Shown piece by piece: positions 33,843 to 42,501 of a stretch of DNA of 64,000 bases. Position 1 is the stretch's first letter, and the number at the start of each line of letters is the position of its first letter. The stretch covers positions 1-64,000 of the forward strand of contig JANQSF010000018.1 of NCBI GenBank assembly GCA_028284155.1, in the 5' to 3' direction. The notes beneath the pieces were generated by a model, which saw only the letters and a program-made list of their open reading frames with translations, ran no database searches and was not told the origin of the DNA. Source of the stretch: Phycisphaeraceae bacterium. GTDB taxonomy: Bacteria; Planctomycetota; Phycisphaerae; Phycisphaerales; Phycisphaeraceae. A program made the position numbers and the translations under genes.

Positions 33843-36575
33843 CTACTTCCCGTAAGGCCCGTTTGCGTTGTAGACCAGGCGGCATTTGTCGGGGCTCTTG
33901 CCGTGCTCGTCGAACACTGTCAGCACGTTCTCACCATCGACGATCAGCCACGGTTGCGGCAGGTAGTAATGCTTTTGCGGGCCGATCGACTTGCCCGTCG
34001 GTGGCGCGACGAAGTATCGGCCGACGTTGTGACCGTTCAGATAGATCTGCCCCTTGCTTAAGCCCTTGGCCTCGAACCACAGCGGCGCTGCGGTGTGCGT
34101 GACGTTGAAGACCGTGCGATGCCAGCACGGCCGACCGGCGACCGAGCCGGCGTCGTCCGCGAACGCGTCGTCGTCCGGCATCGTCCACGGCGAGAACGCC
34201 CAATCGCTCTTACTCGTCAGATTGGCTGACGTCTGATAGAGCGTCACGAACTTGACCGCGTCGACCTTCTTGTCGTACTTGTCGAACAGGCGAAGTTGAA
34301 GCTCGTTCTGGCCGCCCTTGATCTGCTCGCCGGTGTGCCACGTCCAGCGTGCAAGCCCGCCGCACTGTTGCGGGTCGTACATGCCCAGCGGCTCGTCGTT
34401 GACCGCGACCAGGCAACGCAACGGCAGGTCGCGGATTTCAAACACCACCGACTGTCGGCCGATCGGTTTGAACTTCCAGACCAACGTATCGGCCGCAATC
34501 TCGTCGCTCTCACAGAGGTCGACGTAGAAACCGCCCAGCGTGAACGGGTCGGGCGCGACACCGTCAACGACCTTCGGTTTTGTCAGTTTCAACGGCGTGA
34601 CGGCAAACGCGTGGCCGAACACGCCTTTGGCTTCGTCCATCTGCCAGCCGCCGTTGGGTCGCCCGCAGTTGTCCGCCAGGACTGTCAATTCGCCCGGCCA
34701 GGCCATGTCGATCGGTTCGTCCGTCGCGCCCGGGCCGTGGCCGACGATGGCGGTCGGTTGCCCTTCGACGAACAGGTGCGCGCGGTCATGCACCTCAGCC
34801 AGCAGGATGGCTTGTGACTTGGCGCCCTTGCCGGTCACCTTGTACCAGCCATAACCCGTCGGCACGCCCAGCGTCGCCAGGTCGGCCGGCCCATCGATCT
34901 TCTTGAATGAGTTGGCTTGACCTGACGTGAATGCGTCCGTCGATGCGTGCGTCCAGTCAGCCAACTTGGGTGGGACCAGGCGGATGATCTTCTCGCCCTC
35001 GAGCTTGGTGACTTCGCCGTCTGGTGTGACGGCGATGACCTTGCCGTACCCGCTCGCCGCGTAGGGCTTGTCCGGTTCATCGAATGACGCCGCGCCGACC
35101 AGCAGCCCGTCGTCGTGCGCGATCGCCACGTCAAGCATCGCGTCGTTCAGCACGACCAGCGTGATCGGCTCATGCTGCTCGACCAGCGGCGTCTTGCCGT
35201 CCGGCACGGTCACTTCGATGGGCGTGTCATCAACGCCGATCAGCCCGCGTGCCCCGGCCGGCCCGGCGACGACCAGCATCTTTCGGCCGATAAACGCCCA
35301 GGGGCACAGGTTGGAGTACGTCAACGCCGCAACGCCGCCGAGGTTCGCATTGAGCAAGACCCACGACACACGCCCTTCGCCAAGCGGCACGGGCAGCGTG
35401 CGCCCGTCGTTTAGCAGCAGGTCGACGTGCTTCGTTTTGTCTTTCGCATCCTTGAGCAGGAACACCACTTCGCCCTGAGGTCCACGCTGATGGACGATCG
35501 CAAGCGGATGTTCGTCGCTGGTGGGCGCGGCTGAGACGTGGATCGCTTCAGGCTCGACGTGCGCCAGCACGTGGCCGAACTGGCTGGCGAACGTCGCGAT
35601 GCGCTTGACAGCCGTGTAGCTGTCCGTGCGCCCGCCCGCTTCGGAGAGCGGCGCGTCGCCGTCGGCGCTCGTTGTGACGAACCCGTCATGCGCCGTGGCG
35701 AGTCGACCCGCGGAAAAGCCGAACCGTGTCCCGCCGTGGAACGGGTCGATGCGCAACTGTGCGCCAACCGCAAAGACCTGCGCCAACCGGGACTCGAATT
35801 CGTTCGGCTCGTGGCCGGTCCGGTGATCGCCGCCGAAGTGGTCGGTGCCCGCGCCATTGCTTGTGGTCACGACGCGCGGCACGCTCGGCTGAATGACGCG
35901 CAACTGCCGCACGTCGGGGGCGAGGTGGTCGTCCGCCTTCCACGTGCTGAGTGTGCCGTCGATCGGCTCCCACAGGTTGTTCGCTTCGAGGATCGGCACG
36001 TTGCAGCCGTTCTCGCGCAGGTATCGCGACAACTCGCGCAGGTAGCCCTGCCCCTGGGCTTCGTGGTGGCAGAACCAGTCGGTTTCGATCTGAAACGCGA
36101 GGATCGGCCCGCCCTCGTTGCTGTTCTTGGCGATCGGCTTGGACGCCTGCAGGTCGCTGATCTGCTTCATCAACGCCGTGAAATGGCGCGACGTCGCCTC
36201 CAGAAACGGGCCGTTCGCCTGACGCAGTTGGATGTTTGAGACCGTGGTCAGCCACGGAGGCATACCGCCCAGGTCCAGCCCGCCGCCGACGTAAGGCCCG
36301 ACGCGCACAATACACCACAAGCCCAATTCGCTCGCCAACTCAATGAAGTGCTTGACGTCGCCTTGCCCCTCGAAGTTGGGTTTCTTTGGCGACGGTTCGT
36401 GCAGGGACCACACGATCGGTACATCGATGCAGTTCAGCCCCGCTTGCTTCGCCGCCAGGAGTCGATCTCGCCACAGGTCGCGTGGGACGGCCGCGTAGCA
36501 GACCGAGCCGGCGACGATCCAGACGCGCCGATTGTCGATCATAAAGCTTTGGCCATCGTAACTGAGCGTCGGCAT
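33843..36575 (-). CDS. GH35 beta-galactosidase-like protein with altered nucleophile
   Basis: 910 aa, no clear signal peptide. The N-terminal TIM barrel follows GH35: VWIVAGSVCYAAVPRDLWRD, NCIDVPIVWSLHEPSP and VRVGPYVGGGLDLGGMPPWL. The acid/base Glu164 is in ILAFQIETDW. The segment RVVTTSNGAGTDHFGGDH aligns with the usual TE(F/Y)W-GWFDHWG, but the nucleophile Glu is Thr238. FHGGTRFGFSAG marks the end of the barrel. The C-terminal half has beta domains with jelly-roll features. It is therefore likely a binding protein or an enzyme with changed chemistry. First gene of a four-gene minus-strand operon. Confidence 0.8.
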   Translation of the reverse strand: MPTLSYDGQSFMIDNRRVWIVAGSVCYAAVPRDLWRDRLLAAKQAGLNCIDVPIVWSLHEPSPKKPNFEGQGDVKHFIELASELGLWCIVRVGPYVGGGLDLGGMPPWLTTVSNIQLRQANGPFLEATSRHFTALMKQISDLQASKPIAKNSNEGGPILAFQIETDWFCHHEAQGQGYLRELSRYLRENGCNVPILEANNLWEPIDGTLSTWKADDHLAPDVRQLRVIQPSVPRVVTTSNGAGTDHFGGDHRTGHEPNEFESRLAQVFAVGAQLRIDPFHGGTRFGFSAGRLATAHDGFVTTSADGDAPLSEAGGRTDSYTAVKRIATFASQFGHVLAHVEPEAIHVSAAPTSDEHPLAIVHQRGPQGEVVFLLKDAKDKTKHVDLLLNDGRTLPVPLGEGRVSWVLLNANLGGVAALTYSNLCPWAFIGRKMLVVAGPAGARGLIGVDDTPIEVTVPDGKTPLVEQHEPITLVVLNDAMLDVAIAHDDGLLVGAASFDEPDKPYAASGYGKVIAVTPDGEVTKLEGEKIIRLVPPKLADWTHASTDAFTSGQANSFKKIDGPADLATLGVPTGYGWYKVTGKGAKSQAILLAEVHDRAHLFVEGQPTAIVGHGPGATDEPIDMAWPGELTVLADNCGRPNGGWQMDEAKGVFGHAFAVTPLKLTKPKVVDGVAPDPFTLGGFYVDLCESDEIAADTLVWKFKPIGRQSVVFEIRDLPLRCLVAVNDEPLGMYDPQQCGGLARWTWHTGEQIKGGQNELQLRLFDKYDKKVDAVKFVTLYQTSANLTSKSDWAFSPWTMPDDDAFADDAGSVAGRPCWHRTVFNVTHTAAPLWFEAKGLSKGQIYLNGHNVGRYFVAPPTGKSIGPQKHYYLPQPWLIVDGENVLTVFDEHGKSPDKCRLVYNANGPYGK

Positions 36576-36740
36576 GTGGGACGATCCTCGGGAAAGACGG
36601 ACGCAACAAGGGCACAAGATATGGCGTCGTCGGGAGATAAGCAATCTGCCCGGCGGCCAACACGTTGGATGATGGGGGAAGGCCCTCGGTTGCAGGTCGT
36701 GCGCGTGACGGCGCGAACCCTATGCCTTTACAATGTCTCG

Positions 36741-38597
36741 ATGCGCTTATCTATCGCCATTATCGTCCTGCTTTTGTCGTGTGTTGCATTCGGTTGCGCG
36801 AACCCGCAGATCGAACAGATCGACGGTGAGATTCAGGCCCGCATCAAACAATTCCAAGACGACGCGCTGGGCATGTACGCGACGAACGACCCGTCGCGTA
36901 TCCCCGTCTCGCCCCATGACTCCGGCGTGACCGACAACGCCTACCGCACGGACGACCTGCCGACCGTCAATCCGGGGCAGAACGACCTGCCCGCGGTACT
37001 AGATGACGACCCGCGCAGCTTCGACCCGCAGGCGGCCGATGACGCCGCACCCGGCGAAGCCGACCCTTCAGGCCAACCCGCGATCGAACTCGACCTCGAA
37101 GCGGCGTTGCTTTACGCGATCCGCGACGCCCGCGAGTATCGTTCGCAGAAAGAAGACCTGTACTTGGCCGCGCTCGACCTGCTTGCGGAAAAACACCTGT
37201 GGGGGCCGCGATTCTTCAATACATTCAGTGCCCGCGTCAGCGGCACGCCCGAGGCGGGCGACCACGATCAGGTCGTCAGCCTGGTCAACGATTTCAGCGT
37301 CACGCAACGCCTGCCCAACGGTGGCGAGGTTGCGGTTTCAGCGGTGATCAACTTCGTGGAGCAGTTGCGGGCCGATCCGCCTCTGACCGGAGCCAGCGGA
37401 ACGCAGGACGGGTCGATCACGGTCAGCGCGGCGATACCCCTGCTGCGCGGCGCGGGGCCGGTCGCCCGCGAGCCGTTGATCCAGGCCTACCGCGACCTGA
37501 CGTATGCCGCACGTGACTTTGAGCGCTTCCGCCGCCAATTCCTTGTCGAAATCTCGACGGACTATTACTCGTTGTTGCAACAACAGGCCAGGATCAAAAA
37601 CGTTGAAACGCAACTCAACAGCTTCATCTGGTTGAGCGCGCGGACCAAGGCGTTGGCCGACGCCGGCCGCGTACCGATATTCGAGGTACAGCGCGCCCAG
37701 CAGAGTGAGCTGTTCGCGCGCAACGACTTGATCAACGAGCGAGAAGACTACCGCAACGCCCTGGACCTCTTCAAACTCCGCCTCGGCATCCCGTTGACGC
37801 GCGATATCACTATCAAACCGACGGAGCTGGAAGTGCCGCCGCCGGCCTTAGTAGCTAACAAGGCCGTGCAGACCGCGTGGCGACATCGGTTGGATGTGCA
37901 GACGTCCTCCGATCGCGTGGACGATTCACGTCGCGGTGTGGTGAACGCGCGTAACCTGTTGTTGCCCGGGCTGGACCTGGATGCGAGTGTGGCGGTCGGC
38001 ACGGACCCGGACAAAGACCGCGCCGGGCTGGATCTCGACGCGGGGGCCGGTTCATATACGGCGGGCATCACATTCGACGCGCCGCTGGATCGAAAGGTCG
38101 AACGTTTGGCGTACCGCCGTTCGTTGATCACGCTCGAGCGCTCGATCCGTTCGCATGGGATGCTACGCGATCAGGTCGCGTTGGCGGTGCGTTCAGCCAT
38201 CCGAAGTATCCGCCGGGCTGGCTTCACGCTCACGTTGCAGAACCGCAACGTCGAAACGGCCCGAACACGTTTGCAGGGTGTCGAACTGCAGTTGGCCAAC
38301 CTCGGCCCGCGTGACTTTGTTGAAGCGCAGGATGACTTGTTGGAGGCGTTGAACCGACGCGATTCGGCCCTGCGTGACCTGCGCGTGGCGGTGCTCAACT
38401 ACCTGTTGGAGTCGGGGCAGATGCGTGTTTCGACCCGCGGCCAGTGGCTGCCCCCCGCCAAACTGGTCGTCCCGCAGCCGGCTCCTGAATTGGACGCCAA
38501 TGCGCCTTGGGACCGGGTGCCCAAAGCGCGAAAGTCCGGGCGGACGGCGTCTGCGCTAGAATCTCCCGCGTCGCCTGAGTCTACGGTTACCCCATGA
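36741..38597 (+). CDS. TolC-like outer-membrane efflux lipoprotein
   Basis: 618 aa. The lipoprotein signal MRLSIAIIVLLLSCVAFGC gives the acylated Cys19. After an acidic Pro/Asp-rich linker, residues ~110-580 carry the two repeated long-helix halves of outer-membrane efflux channels: AIPLLRGAGPVAREPLIQAY, DYYSLLQQQARIKN, and DQVALAVRSAIRSIRRAGFT with LGPRDFVEAQDDLLEALNRR. The start follows from the signal; upstream reading is rejected. The stop overlaps the adaptor gene by four bases (ATGA). Confidence 0.82.
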   Translation: MRLSIAIIVLLLSCVAFGCANPQIEQIDGEIQARIKQFQDDALGMYATNDPSRIPVSPHDSGVTDNAYRTDDLPTVNPGQNDLPAVLDDDPRSFDPQAADDAAPGEADPSGQPAIELDLEAALLYAIRDAREYRSQKEDLYLAALDLLAEKHLWGPRFFNTFSARVSGTPEAGDHDQVVSLVNDFSVTQRLPNGGEVAVSAVINFVEQLRADPPLTGASGTQDGSITVSAAIPLLRGAGPVAREPLIQAYRDLTYAARDFERFRRQFLVEISTDYYSLLQQQARIKNVETQLNSFIWLSARTKALADAGRVPIFEVQRAQQSELFARNDLINEREDYRNALDLFKLRLGIPLTRDITIKPTELEVPPPALVANKAVQTAWRHRLDVQTSSDRVDDSRRGVVNARNLLLPGLDLDASVAVGTDPDKDRAGLDLDAGAGSYTAGITFDAPLDRKVERLAYRRSLITLERSIRSHGMLRDQVALAVRSAIRSIRRAGFTLTLQNRNVETARTRLQGVELQLANLGPRDFVEAQDDLLEALNRRDSALRDLRVAVLNYLLESGQMRVSTRGQWLPPAKLVVPQPAPELDANAPWDRVPKARKSGRTASALESPASPESTVTP

Positions 38598-40129
38598 AGT
38601 CCAACCCCGTCCATCCCGCACGCCGTCGTTGGGGCGGCCGCGTCCTGGTCATCGCCCTGGTGGCGATCGTTGGGTTGACGATCGCTGGCATCGTCTGGGG
38701 TGTTGGGAAGCTTGGGCTGGCCGACGCTCAGACGGAAACGCCCGTCGAAGACGGGCAGCCAGCGTCGGAGTGGTTTGAGGCGGAGCCGCGTTCGTTCGAC
38801 CTGATTGTTCACGCCTCGGGCGAGTTGGAAGCCAAGAGCAAGGTCGATGTGCGCAGCGAGGTCGAGGGGACCAACACGATCATTGAGCTGGTGCCGGAAG
38901 GTAAGTCGGTCAAGAAGGGCGATATCCTGGTCAAGTTGGCGGACGACGAGCTGCTTTTGGAGATTGAGGAAGCCGACCTGAAGCTCGAGGCAGCCAAGGC
39001 CGACGAAACAGCCGACGATCAGGCGCTGTCGATCGCGATCAGTGAAGCCAAGAGCGCCGAAGAGGCGGCGGATCTCAAGGAAACCATGGCCAAGCTCGCG
39101 CTGGAGAAGTGGGTCAACGGCACTGACCCGCAAAAGAAGAAGGAACTCGATCAGGCTTTGGAGTTGGCCAAGAGGACACTCACTCGTGTCGAACGCGATT
39201 ACAAGCTGAGCGAAGACCTGTTTAAGGCCGAGTTCATCAGCCTGAACGAGAAGGAAGACGCGCTCGAAGCCGTGCTCAAGGCCAAGGACGCGCTGGAAAA
39301 AGCGGTTCTGGACAAGAAGGTTTACCTCGACTACACCCGCCCCAGCGAGAAGCAGCAGGCGGAATCCGATCTCTCTCAGGCCACGGCGGAGTTGGAACGC
39401 ACGCGCCGCAAGAACGAGAGCCAACTCGCGCAGGCCCGCGCGAAACTCGACGCTTCGCGGCGAACGCTGAAGATCCGCGAAGAACGGCTTGAGAAACTCA
39501 ACGCACAGCTCGATTTGACGACCATCCGCGCCCCGCGTGACGGCCTGGTCGTATATTCGACCAGCAGCGGGTCGTCTCGCTATCGGCACGAGTCAATCGA
39601 GGAAGGCCGGGAGGTACGCTACAACGAGGTGCTGATTGTGCTGCCCGACACCAGCCACATGATCGCGGTGATCAAGGTGCACGAAGCGGTAGTCAGGCAG
39701 ATCCGTGAGGGTCAGAAGGTCAGCATCAGCATCGACGCCCGACAAGGCAAACCGATTGAGGGCAAGGTCGTATCGAAGGGTGTGATGGCTGTCGATTCGG
39801 GCTGGGGCTCGAACCCGGACCTGCGTGAGTATGAGGTGAAGGTCGAGTTACCGCCCAGTGCCGATGGGGAATTGAAGCCGTCGATGCGCTGTCGTGGGCA
39901 GATCCATCTCGGCTCGGTTGACAACAAACTGGCCGTACCCATCCAGGCGGTGCATACGCGCGACCGCGAGCGTTTCTGCTACGTCGATATTGGCAACGGC
40001 AAGGTCAAGCGCGTAGCCGTCAAGATCGGCCGATCGAGCGAAGAGTGGGTCGAGATCAAGTCAGGTCTCGAAACGGGCAGCCGGATCCTCATGCGTCGTC
40101 CGCGCCCCGATGAAGTCATGGAAGATTGA
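38594..40129 (+). CDS. HlyD/RND-type membrane fusion (adaptor) protein
   Basis: 511 aa. One N-terminal membrane helix (VLVIALVAIVGLTIAGIVWG) precedes split lipoyl halves (AKSKVDVRSEVEGTN and LDLTTIRAPRDGLVVY). These flank a very long charged coiled coil (~130-310), with KAKDALEKAVLDKKVY. A beta-barrel domain follows. It should link an inner-membrane pump to the TolC-like protein encoded upstream, with which it is translationally coupled. No ABC or RND pump follows; the next gene is a Nudix hydrolase on the far side of an AT-rich gap. Confidence 0.88.
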   Translation: MKSNPVHPARRRWGGRVLVIALVAIVGLTIAGIVWGVGKLGLADAQTETPVEDGQPASEWFEAEPRSFDLIVHASGELEAKSKVDVRSEVEGTNTIIELVPEGKSVKKGDILVKLADDELLLEIEEADLKLEAAKADETADDQALSIAISEAKSAEEAADLKETMAKLALEKWVNGTDPQKKKELDQALELAKRTLTRVERDYKLSEDLFKAEFISLNEKEDALEAVLKAKDALEKAVLDKKVYLDYTRPSEKQQAESDLSQATAELERTRRKNESQLAQARAKLDASRRTLKIREERLEKLNAQLDLTTIRAPRDGLVVYSTSSGSSRYRHESIEEGREVRYNEVLIVLPDTSHMIAVIKVHEAVVRQIREGQKVSISIDARQGKPIEGKVVSKGVMAVDSGWGSNPDLREYEVKVELPPSADGELKPSMRCRGQIHLGSVDNKLAVPIQAVHTRDRERFCYVDIGNGKVKRVAVKIGRSSEEWVEIKSGLETGSRILMRRPRPDEVMED

Positions 40130-40199
40130 CGCGTTCTTGGGCTCTCACGTACCCAATTCAGTGACGGTGCAAGACCGGTACCGATGTGTTCCAGCGCAT

Positions 40200-40240
40200 A
40201 AAAAACCTCCGTCACAGGGCTCCGAACCTGTAGACGGAGG
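40200..40240 (-). terminator. Intrinsic terminator, minus strand
   Basis: Read on the minus strand, CCTCCGTC and GACGGAGG close an inner ACAGG/CCTGT stem, and six T follow (plus-strand A run 40200-40205). A long and nearly perfect stem. Confidence 0.8.
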
Positions 40241-40295
40241 CGCGCCACGGCTAATCGAGTTTTAGGGCCGAATCACCCCGCACTGCGGCGTCGGC
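40200..40295 (-). ncRNA. Predicted ~96-nt small RNA, minus strand
   Basis: A strong promoter (40301-40330) and a strong intrinsic terminator (40200-40240) on the minus strand enclose about 96 bases with no frame. The 5' part folds locally (GCCGA-CGCCGCA...GCGGGG-UUCGGC), then an A/U-richer linker (CCCUAAAACUCGAUUAG) leads to GGCGCGCC and the terminator. It does not match SRP, 6S, tmRNA or RNase P features I know. An uncharacterised trans-acting or regulatory RNA is the simplest reading. Confidence 0.5.
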
Positions 40296-40300
40296 GTTTT

Positions 40301-40330
40301 ATCCTATTGAGCAGGGCGGGTTCATGTCAA
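40301..40330 (-). promoter_or_regulatory. Sigma-70-like promoter, minus strand
   Basis: On the minus strand, TTGACA (plus 40325-40330) is followed by an 18-base spacer and TAGGAT (plus 40301-40306). Transcription would start near 40295. Confidence 0.55.
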
Positions 40331-40541
40331 CGGCGTGTCGAAGGGAATTTGAGATCGATTTAAACGTATTTCTGATAAGATTTTATAGGTATTTGTGGCT
40401 CTTCTGTTTAGTGTTCAAACGGCATTCTGTGTAGATTGTGATGATCTGGGAGTAACACAAACAGAAATCACTATTTTACATAGATTTATAACGTAAATGG
40501 CTCAGAATCTAATGCAAAATAGGGAAAACCCTATAGATTCG

Positions 40542-40994
40542 ATGGTTAACGTTTCGCTCGCGCTGGTTCTTGAGCGGCGGAGCGGTGGCTGGTCGGTGCT
40601 CGTTTCCAAGCGGAAGGCCGATGTCGTCCTGGGCGGATACTGGGAATTGCCGGGCGGCAAACTCGAACGTGGCGAGTCGTTGGCACAATGCGCGCAGCGC
40701 GAAGTCCTGGAGGAACTCGGCCTGGTCGTCGATGTGGTTGAAGCGTGGCCGTCGATTGAACACCAATACCCCCACGGGCGCGTGCGGCTCCACCCGCATC
40801 TTTGCCGACGCGTCAGTGGAGAGCCGACCAATCAAGCCGTGGCCAAGCACTGTTGGCTGACCGCCGACGTGATAGACTCAACGCGGTTTCCCCCGGCGAA
40901 CGTCGGCCTGATGGTACGGTTGCGGGAGAGATTGTCCGAACTCGACCAGGGCGTGCACGAGCACGGAACAAACGCATGGCCAACCGACGAATAG
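40542..40994 (+). CDS. MutT-like Nudix hydrolase
   Basis: 150 aa. The Nudix box is complete: GGKLERGES then REVLEELGL, matching Gx5Ex7REUxEExGU. The N-terminal strand [12 protein letters not shown] and [18 protein letters not shown] are typical of MutT, which removes 8-oxo-dGTP from the nucleotide pool. An ATG at 40497 would add 15 residues encoded by AT-rich sequence; the shorter start fits the family better. Its 3' end overlaps the next gene by 19 bases. Confidence 0.85.
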   Translation: MVNVSLALVLERRSGGWSVLVSKRKADVVLGGYWELPGGKLERGESLAQCAQREVLEELGLVVDVVEAWPSIEHQYPHGRVRLHPHLCRRVSGEPTNQAVAKHCWLTADVIDSTRFPPANVGLMVRLRERLSELDQGVHEHGTNAWPTDE

Positions 40995-41986
40995 TCTGCG
41001 CGACGGTCAGCGCGGTTGTCTGTTTCGTATTCCTGACCGGTGCGCTCAAGGTGTACGCGGCGCCGCCCGGGATCGCGACCGAGCACCCCAACGACGTCGG
41101 TCTGGAACGCGATCGGCGTGTGCTCTTCATCGAACGATTCGACCAAGGCGAGTTGCCGGCGGTTCTGAAGCGCTGGACCGACGCGAGCAACCGCGACAAC
41201 GCCGTGCTGAGCCTCGTCGAAGACGGGCCGACCGGGCGCGGCCGGGCGCTGCGGATGACGGCCACCATCGGGCGGAACACCGGCGGCAACCTCTACAAAC
41301 GGCTCGACCGCGGTGTCGACCGCGTGTACGCCCGCTTCTACGTCAAGTTCCCGGACGACGCCGGGTACATCCACCACTTCGTCCACCTCGGCGGATACAA
41401 CCCGCCGACGAACTGGCCGCAGGGCGGCGCGGGCTCTCGGCCGCGCGGCAACGACCGGTTCACCGTCGGCATCGAGCCGTACGGCGGCAACGGCCGACTC
41501 AAACCGCCCGGTGCGTGGAACTTCTACGCGTACTGGCCGGAGATGAAGGTGTCGGCCGGCGGCCGGTACTGGGGCAACAGCATGACGCCGGTTCGCCCGG
41601 CCGTCTTGCCGCGCGGACGTTGGCAGTGCGTCGAGGTGATGCTCAAACTGAACGACCCGGCCAAGCGCGACGGCGAACTGGCGCTCTGGCTCGACGGCGA
41701 GACGATCATGCACATCCGTCGGGGCGTCCCGCGCAGTCGGTGGACGGGCATGGGCTTCCAGTTGCTCGAAAAAGGCGGCGAGCCGTTCGAGGGGTTCCGT
41801 TGGCGAACGACCGCGCAACAGAAGATCAACTTCTTCTGGCTGCTGCACTACGTGACCGAGGGCGCGCTTCGACGCAACGGCGTGCGTGACATGAGCAAAC
41901 CGAACCACGTGTTTTTTGACCATATCGTTGTGGCTACGGAATACATCGGACCGATCAAGGCTCCTGCCGACGGAGCCAACCGATGA
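40976..41986 (+). CDS. Secreted lectin/polysaccharide-lyase-like protein
   Basis: 336 aa. The signal peptide is [22 protein letters not shown]. The body looks like a concanavalin-A-type jelly roll ([42 protein letters not shown] and [16 protein letters not shown]). This resembles PL14/PL20-like lyases or LamG carbohydrate-binding folds. No catalytic residues can be assigned. It overlaps the Nudix gene at its start and the zinc-ribbon gene at its end (ATGA), so the three are probably co-translated. Confidence 0.72.
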   Translation: MANRRIVCATVSAVVCFVFLTGALKVYAAPPGIATEHPNDVGLERDRRVLFIERFDQGELPAVLKRWTDASNRDNAVLSLVEDGPTGRGRALRMTATIGRNTGGNLYKRLDRGVDRVYARFYVKFPDDAGYIHHFVHLGGYNPPTNWPQGGAGSRPRGNDRFTVGIEPYGGNGRLKPPGAWNFYAYWPEMKVSAGGRYWGNSMTPVRPAVLPRGRWQCVEVMLKLNDPAKRDGELALWLDGETIMHIRRGVPRSRWTGMGFQLLEKGGEPFEGFRWRTTAQQKINFFWLLHYVTEGALRRNGVRDMSKPNHVFFDHIVVATEYIGPIKAPADGANR

Positions 41987-42501
41987 AATGTTTGCGCTGT
42001 GGTGAGTCGTTGGAAGGTGTGGAGGCGACGCAGTGCCCCGAATGCCTTCAGCCCTTCAACCCGGCCGACCCGGAAACGTACGACTCCGCCCGCGACAAGC
42101 GCAAGTCCAAGGCCAAGGACGACGACGAGTTGAGGCCGGCGCTGCTGGGCGAAGACGACGATGATGCTGATGTGGCGGGCGGTGCTTGGGGCGGCGTCAG
42201 CGTGTTCTGGATGGTCACCTGCGGGTTGGTCTACATCGGTGTCGCCGTCGTCACGCTTGCGCTGGCGGGCGACGCGGTCAACACCCGGGCGGCCGACGCG
42301 TCCCTCTCAGTTGGAGGGATTGTTTGGCGCATCGTCGGTTTTCCGATGCTTTCGTTTACGCCGCCGGTCGAGAATGTGTGGGACATCGCCTGGCGGGTGC
42401 TGATCAACGCGTTTTTCTGGGGATTCACCGTGGCGTCAGCCATCGCGGCGCTTAAGCGACAGAAAGAATCGAGGCTGCCCCATGTCGACCCGGATGACTA
42501 A
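41983..42501 (+). CDS. Membrane protein with N-terminal zinc ribbon
   Basis: 172 aa. A four-cysteine ribbon opens the protein (CLRCGESL ... CPECLQPF). A charged linker (RDKRKSKAKDDDEL) follows, then three hydrophobic segments (VFWMVTCGLVYIGVAVVTLAL, IVWRIVGFPMLSF and INAFFWGFTVASAIAAL). Ribbon order is reversed relative to the C-terminal-ribbon proteins elsewhere in the window. Function unknown. The end overlaps the sulfatase start by 20 bases. Confidence 0.75.
   Translation: MKCLRCGESLEGVEATQCPECLQPFNPADPETYDSARDKRKSKAKDDDELRPALLGEDDDDADVAGGAWGGVSVFWMVTCGLVYIGVAVVTLALAGDAVNTRAADASLSVGGIVWRIVGFPMLSFTPPVENVWDIAWRVLINAFFWGFTVASAIAALKRQKESRLPHVDPDD

Larger units (their letters stand above)
40130..40541. 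other. AT-rich intergenic region with small RNA locus
   Basis: About 410 bases. The left part carries the predicted minus-strand RNA and its promoter. The right part (40335-40500) is strikingly AT-rich for this genome (for example TTTATAACGTAAATGG) and probably holds the Nudix gene promoter. I could not fix plus-strand -35 and -10 boxes with confidence. Confidence 0.5.

Noticed and set aside
40200..40295. SRP RNA, 6S RNA or RNase P RNA
   Set aside because: The SRP tetraloop/GGAAG-type signature, a 6S-type central bubble and RNase P conserved regions are not seen, and the length is too short for RNase P.
40497..40541. Extended start for the Nudix gene
   Set aside because: The added residues are encoded by AT-rich DNA and lie before the first conserved strand of MutT proteins; kept only as an alternative.
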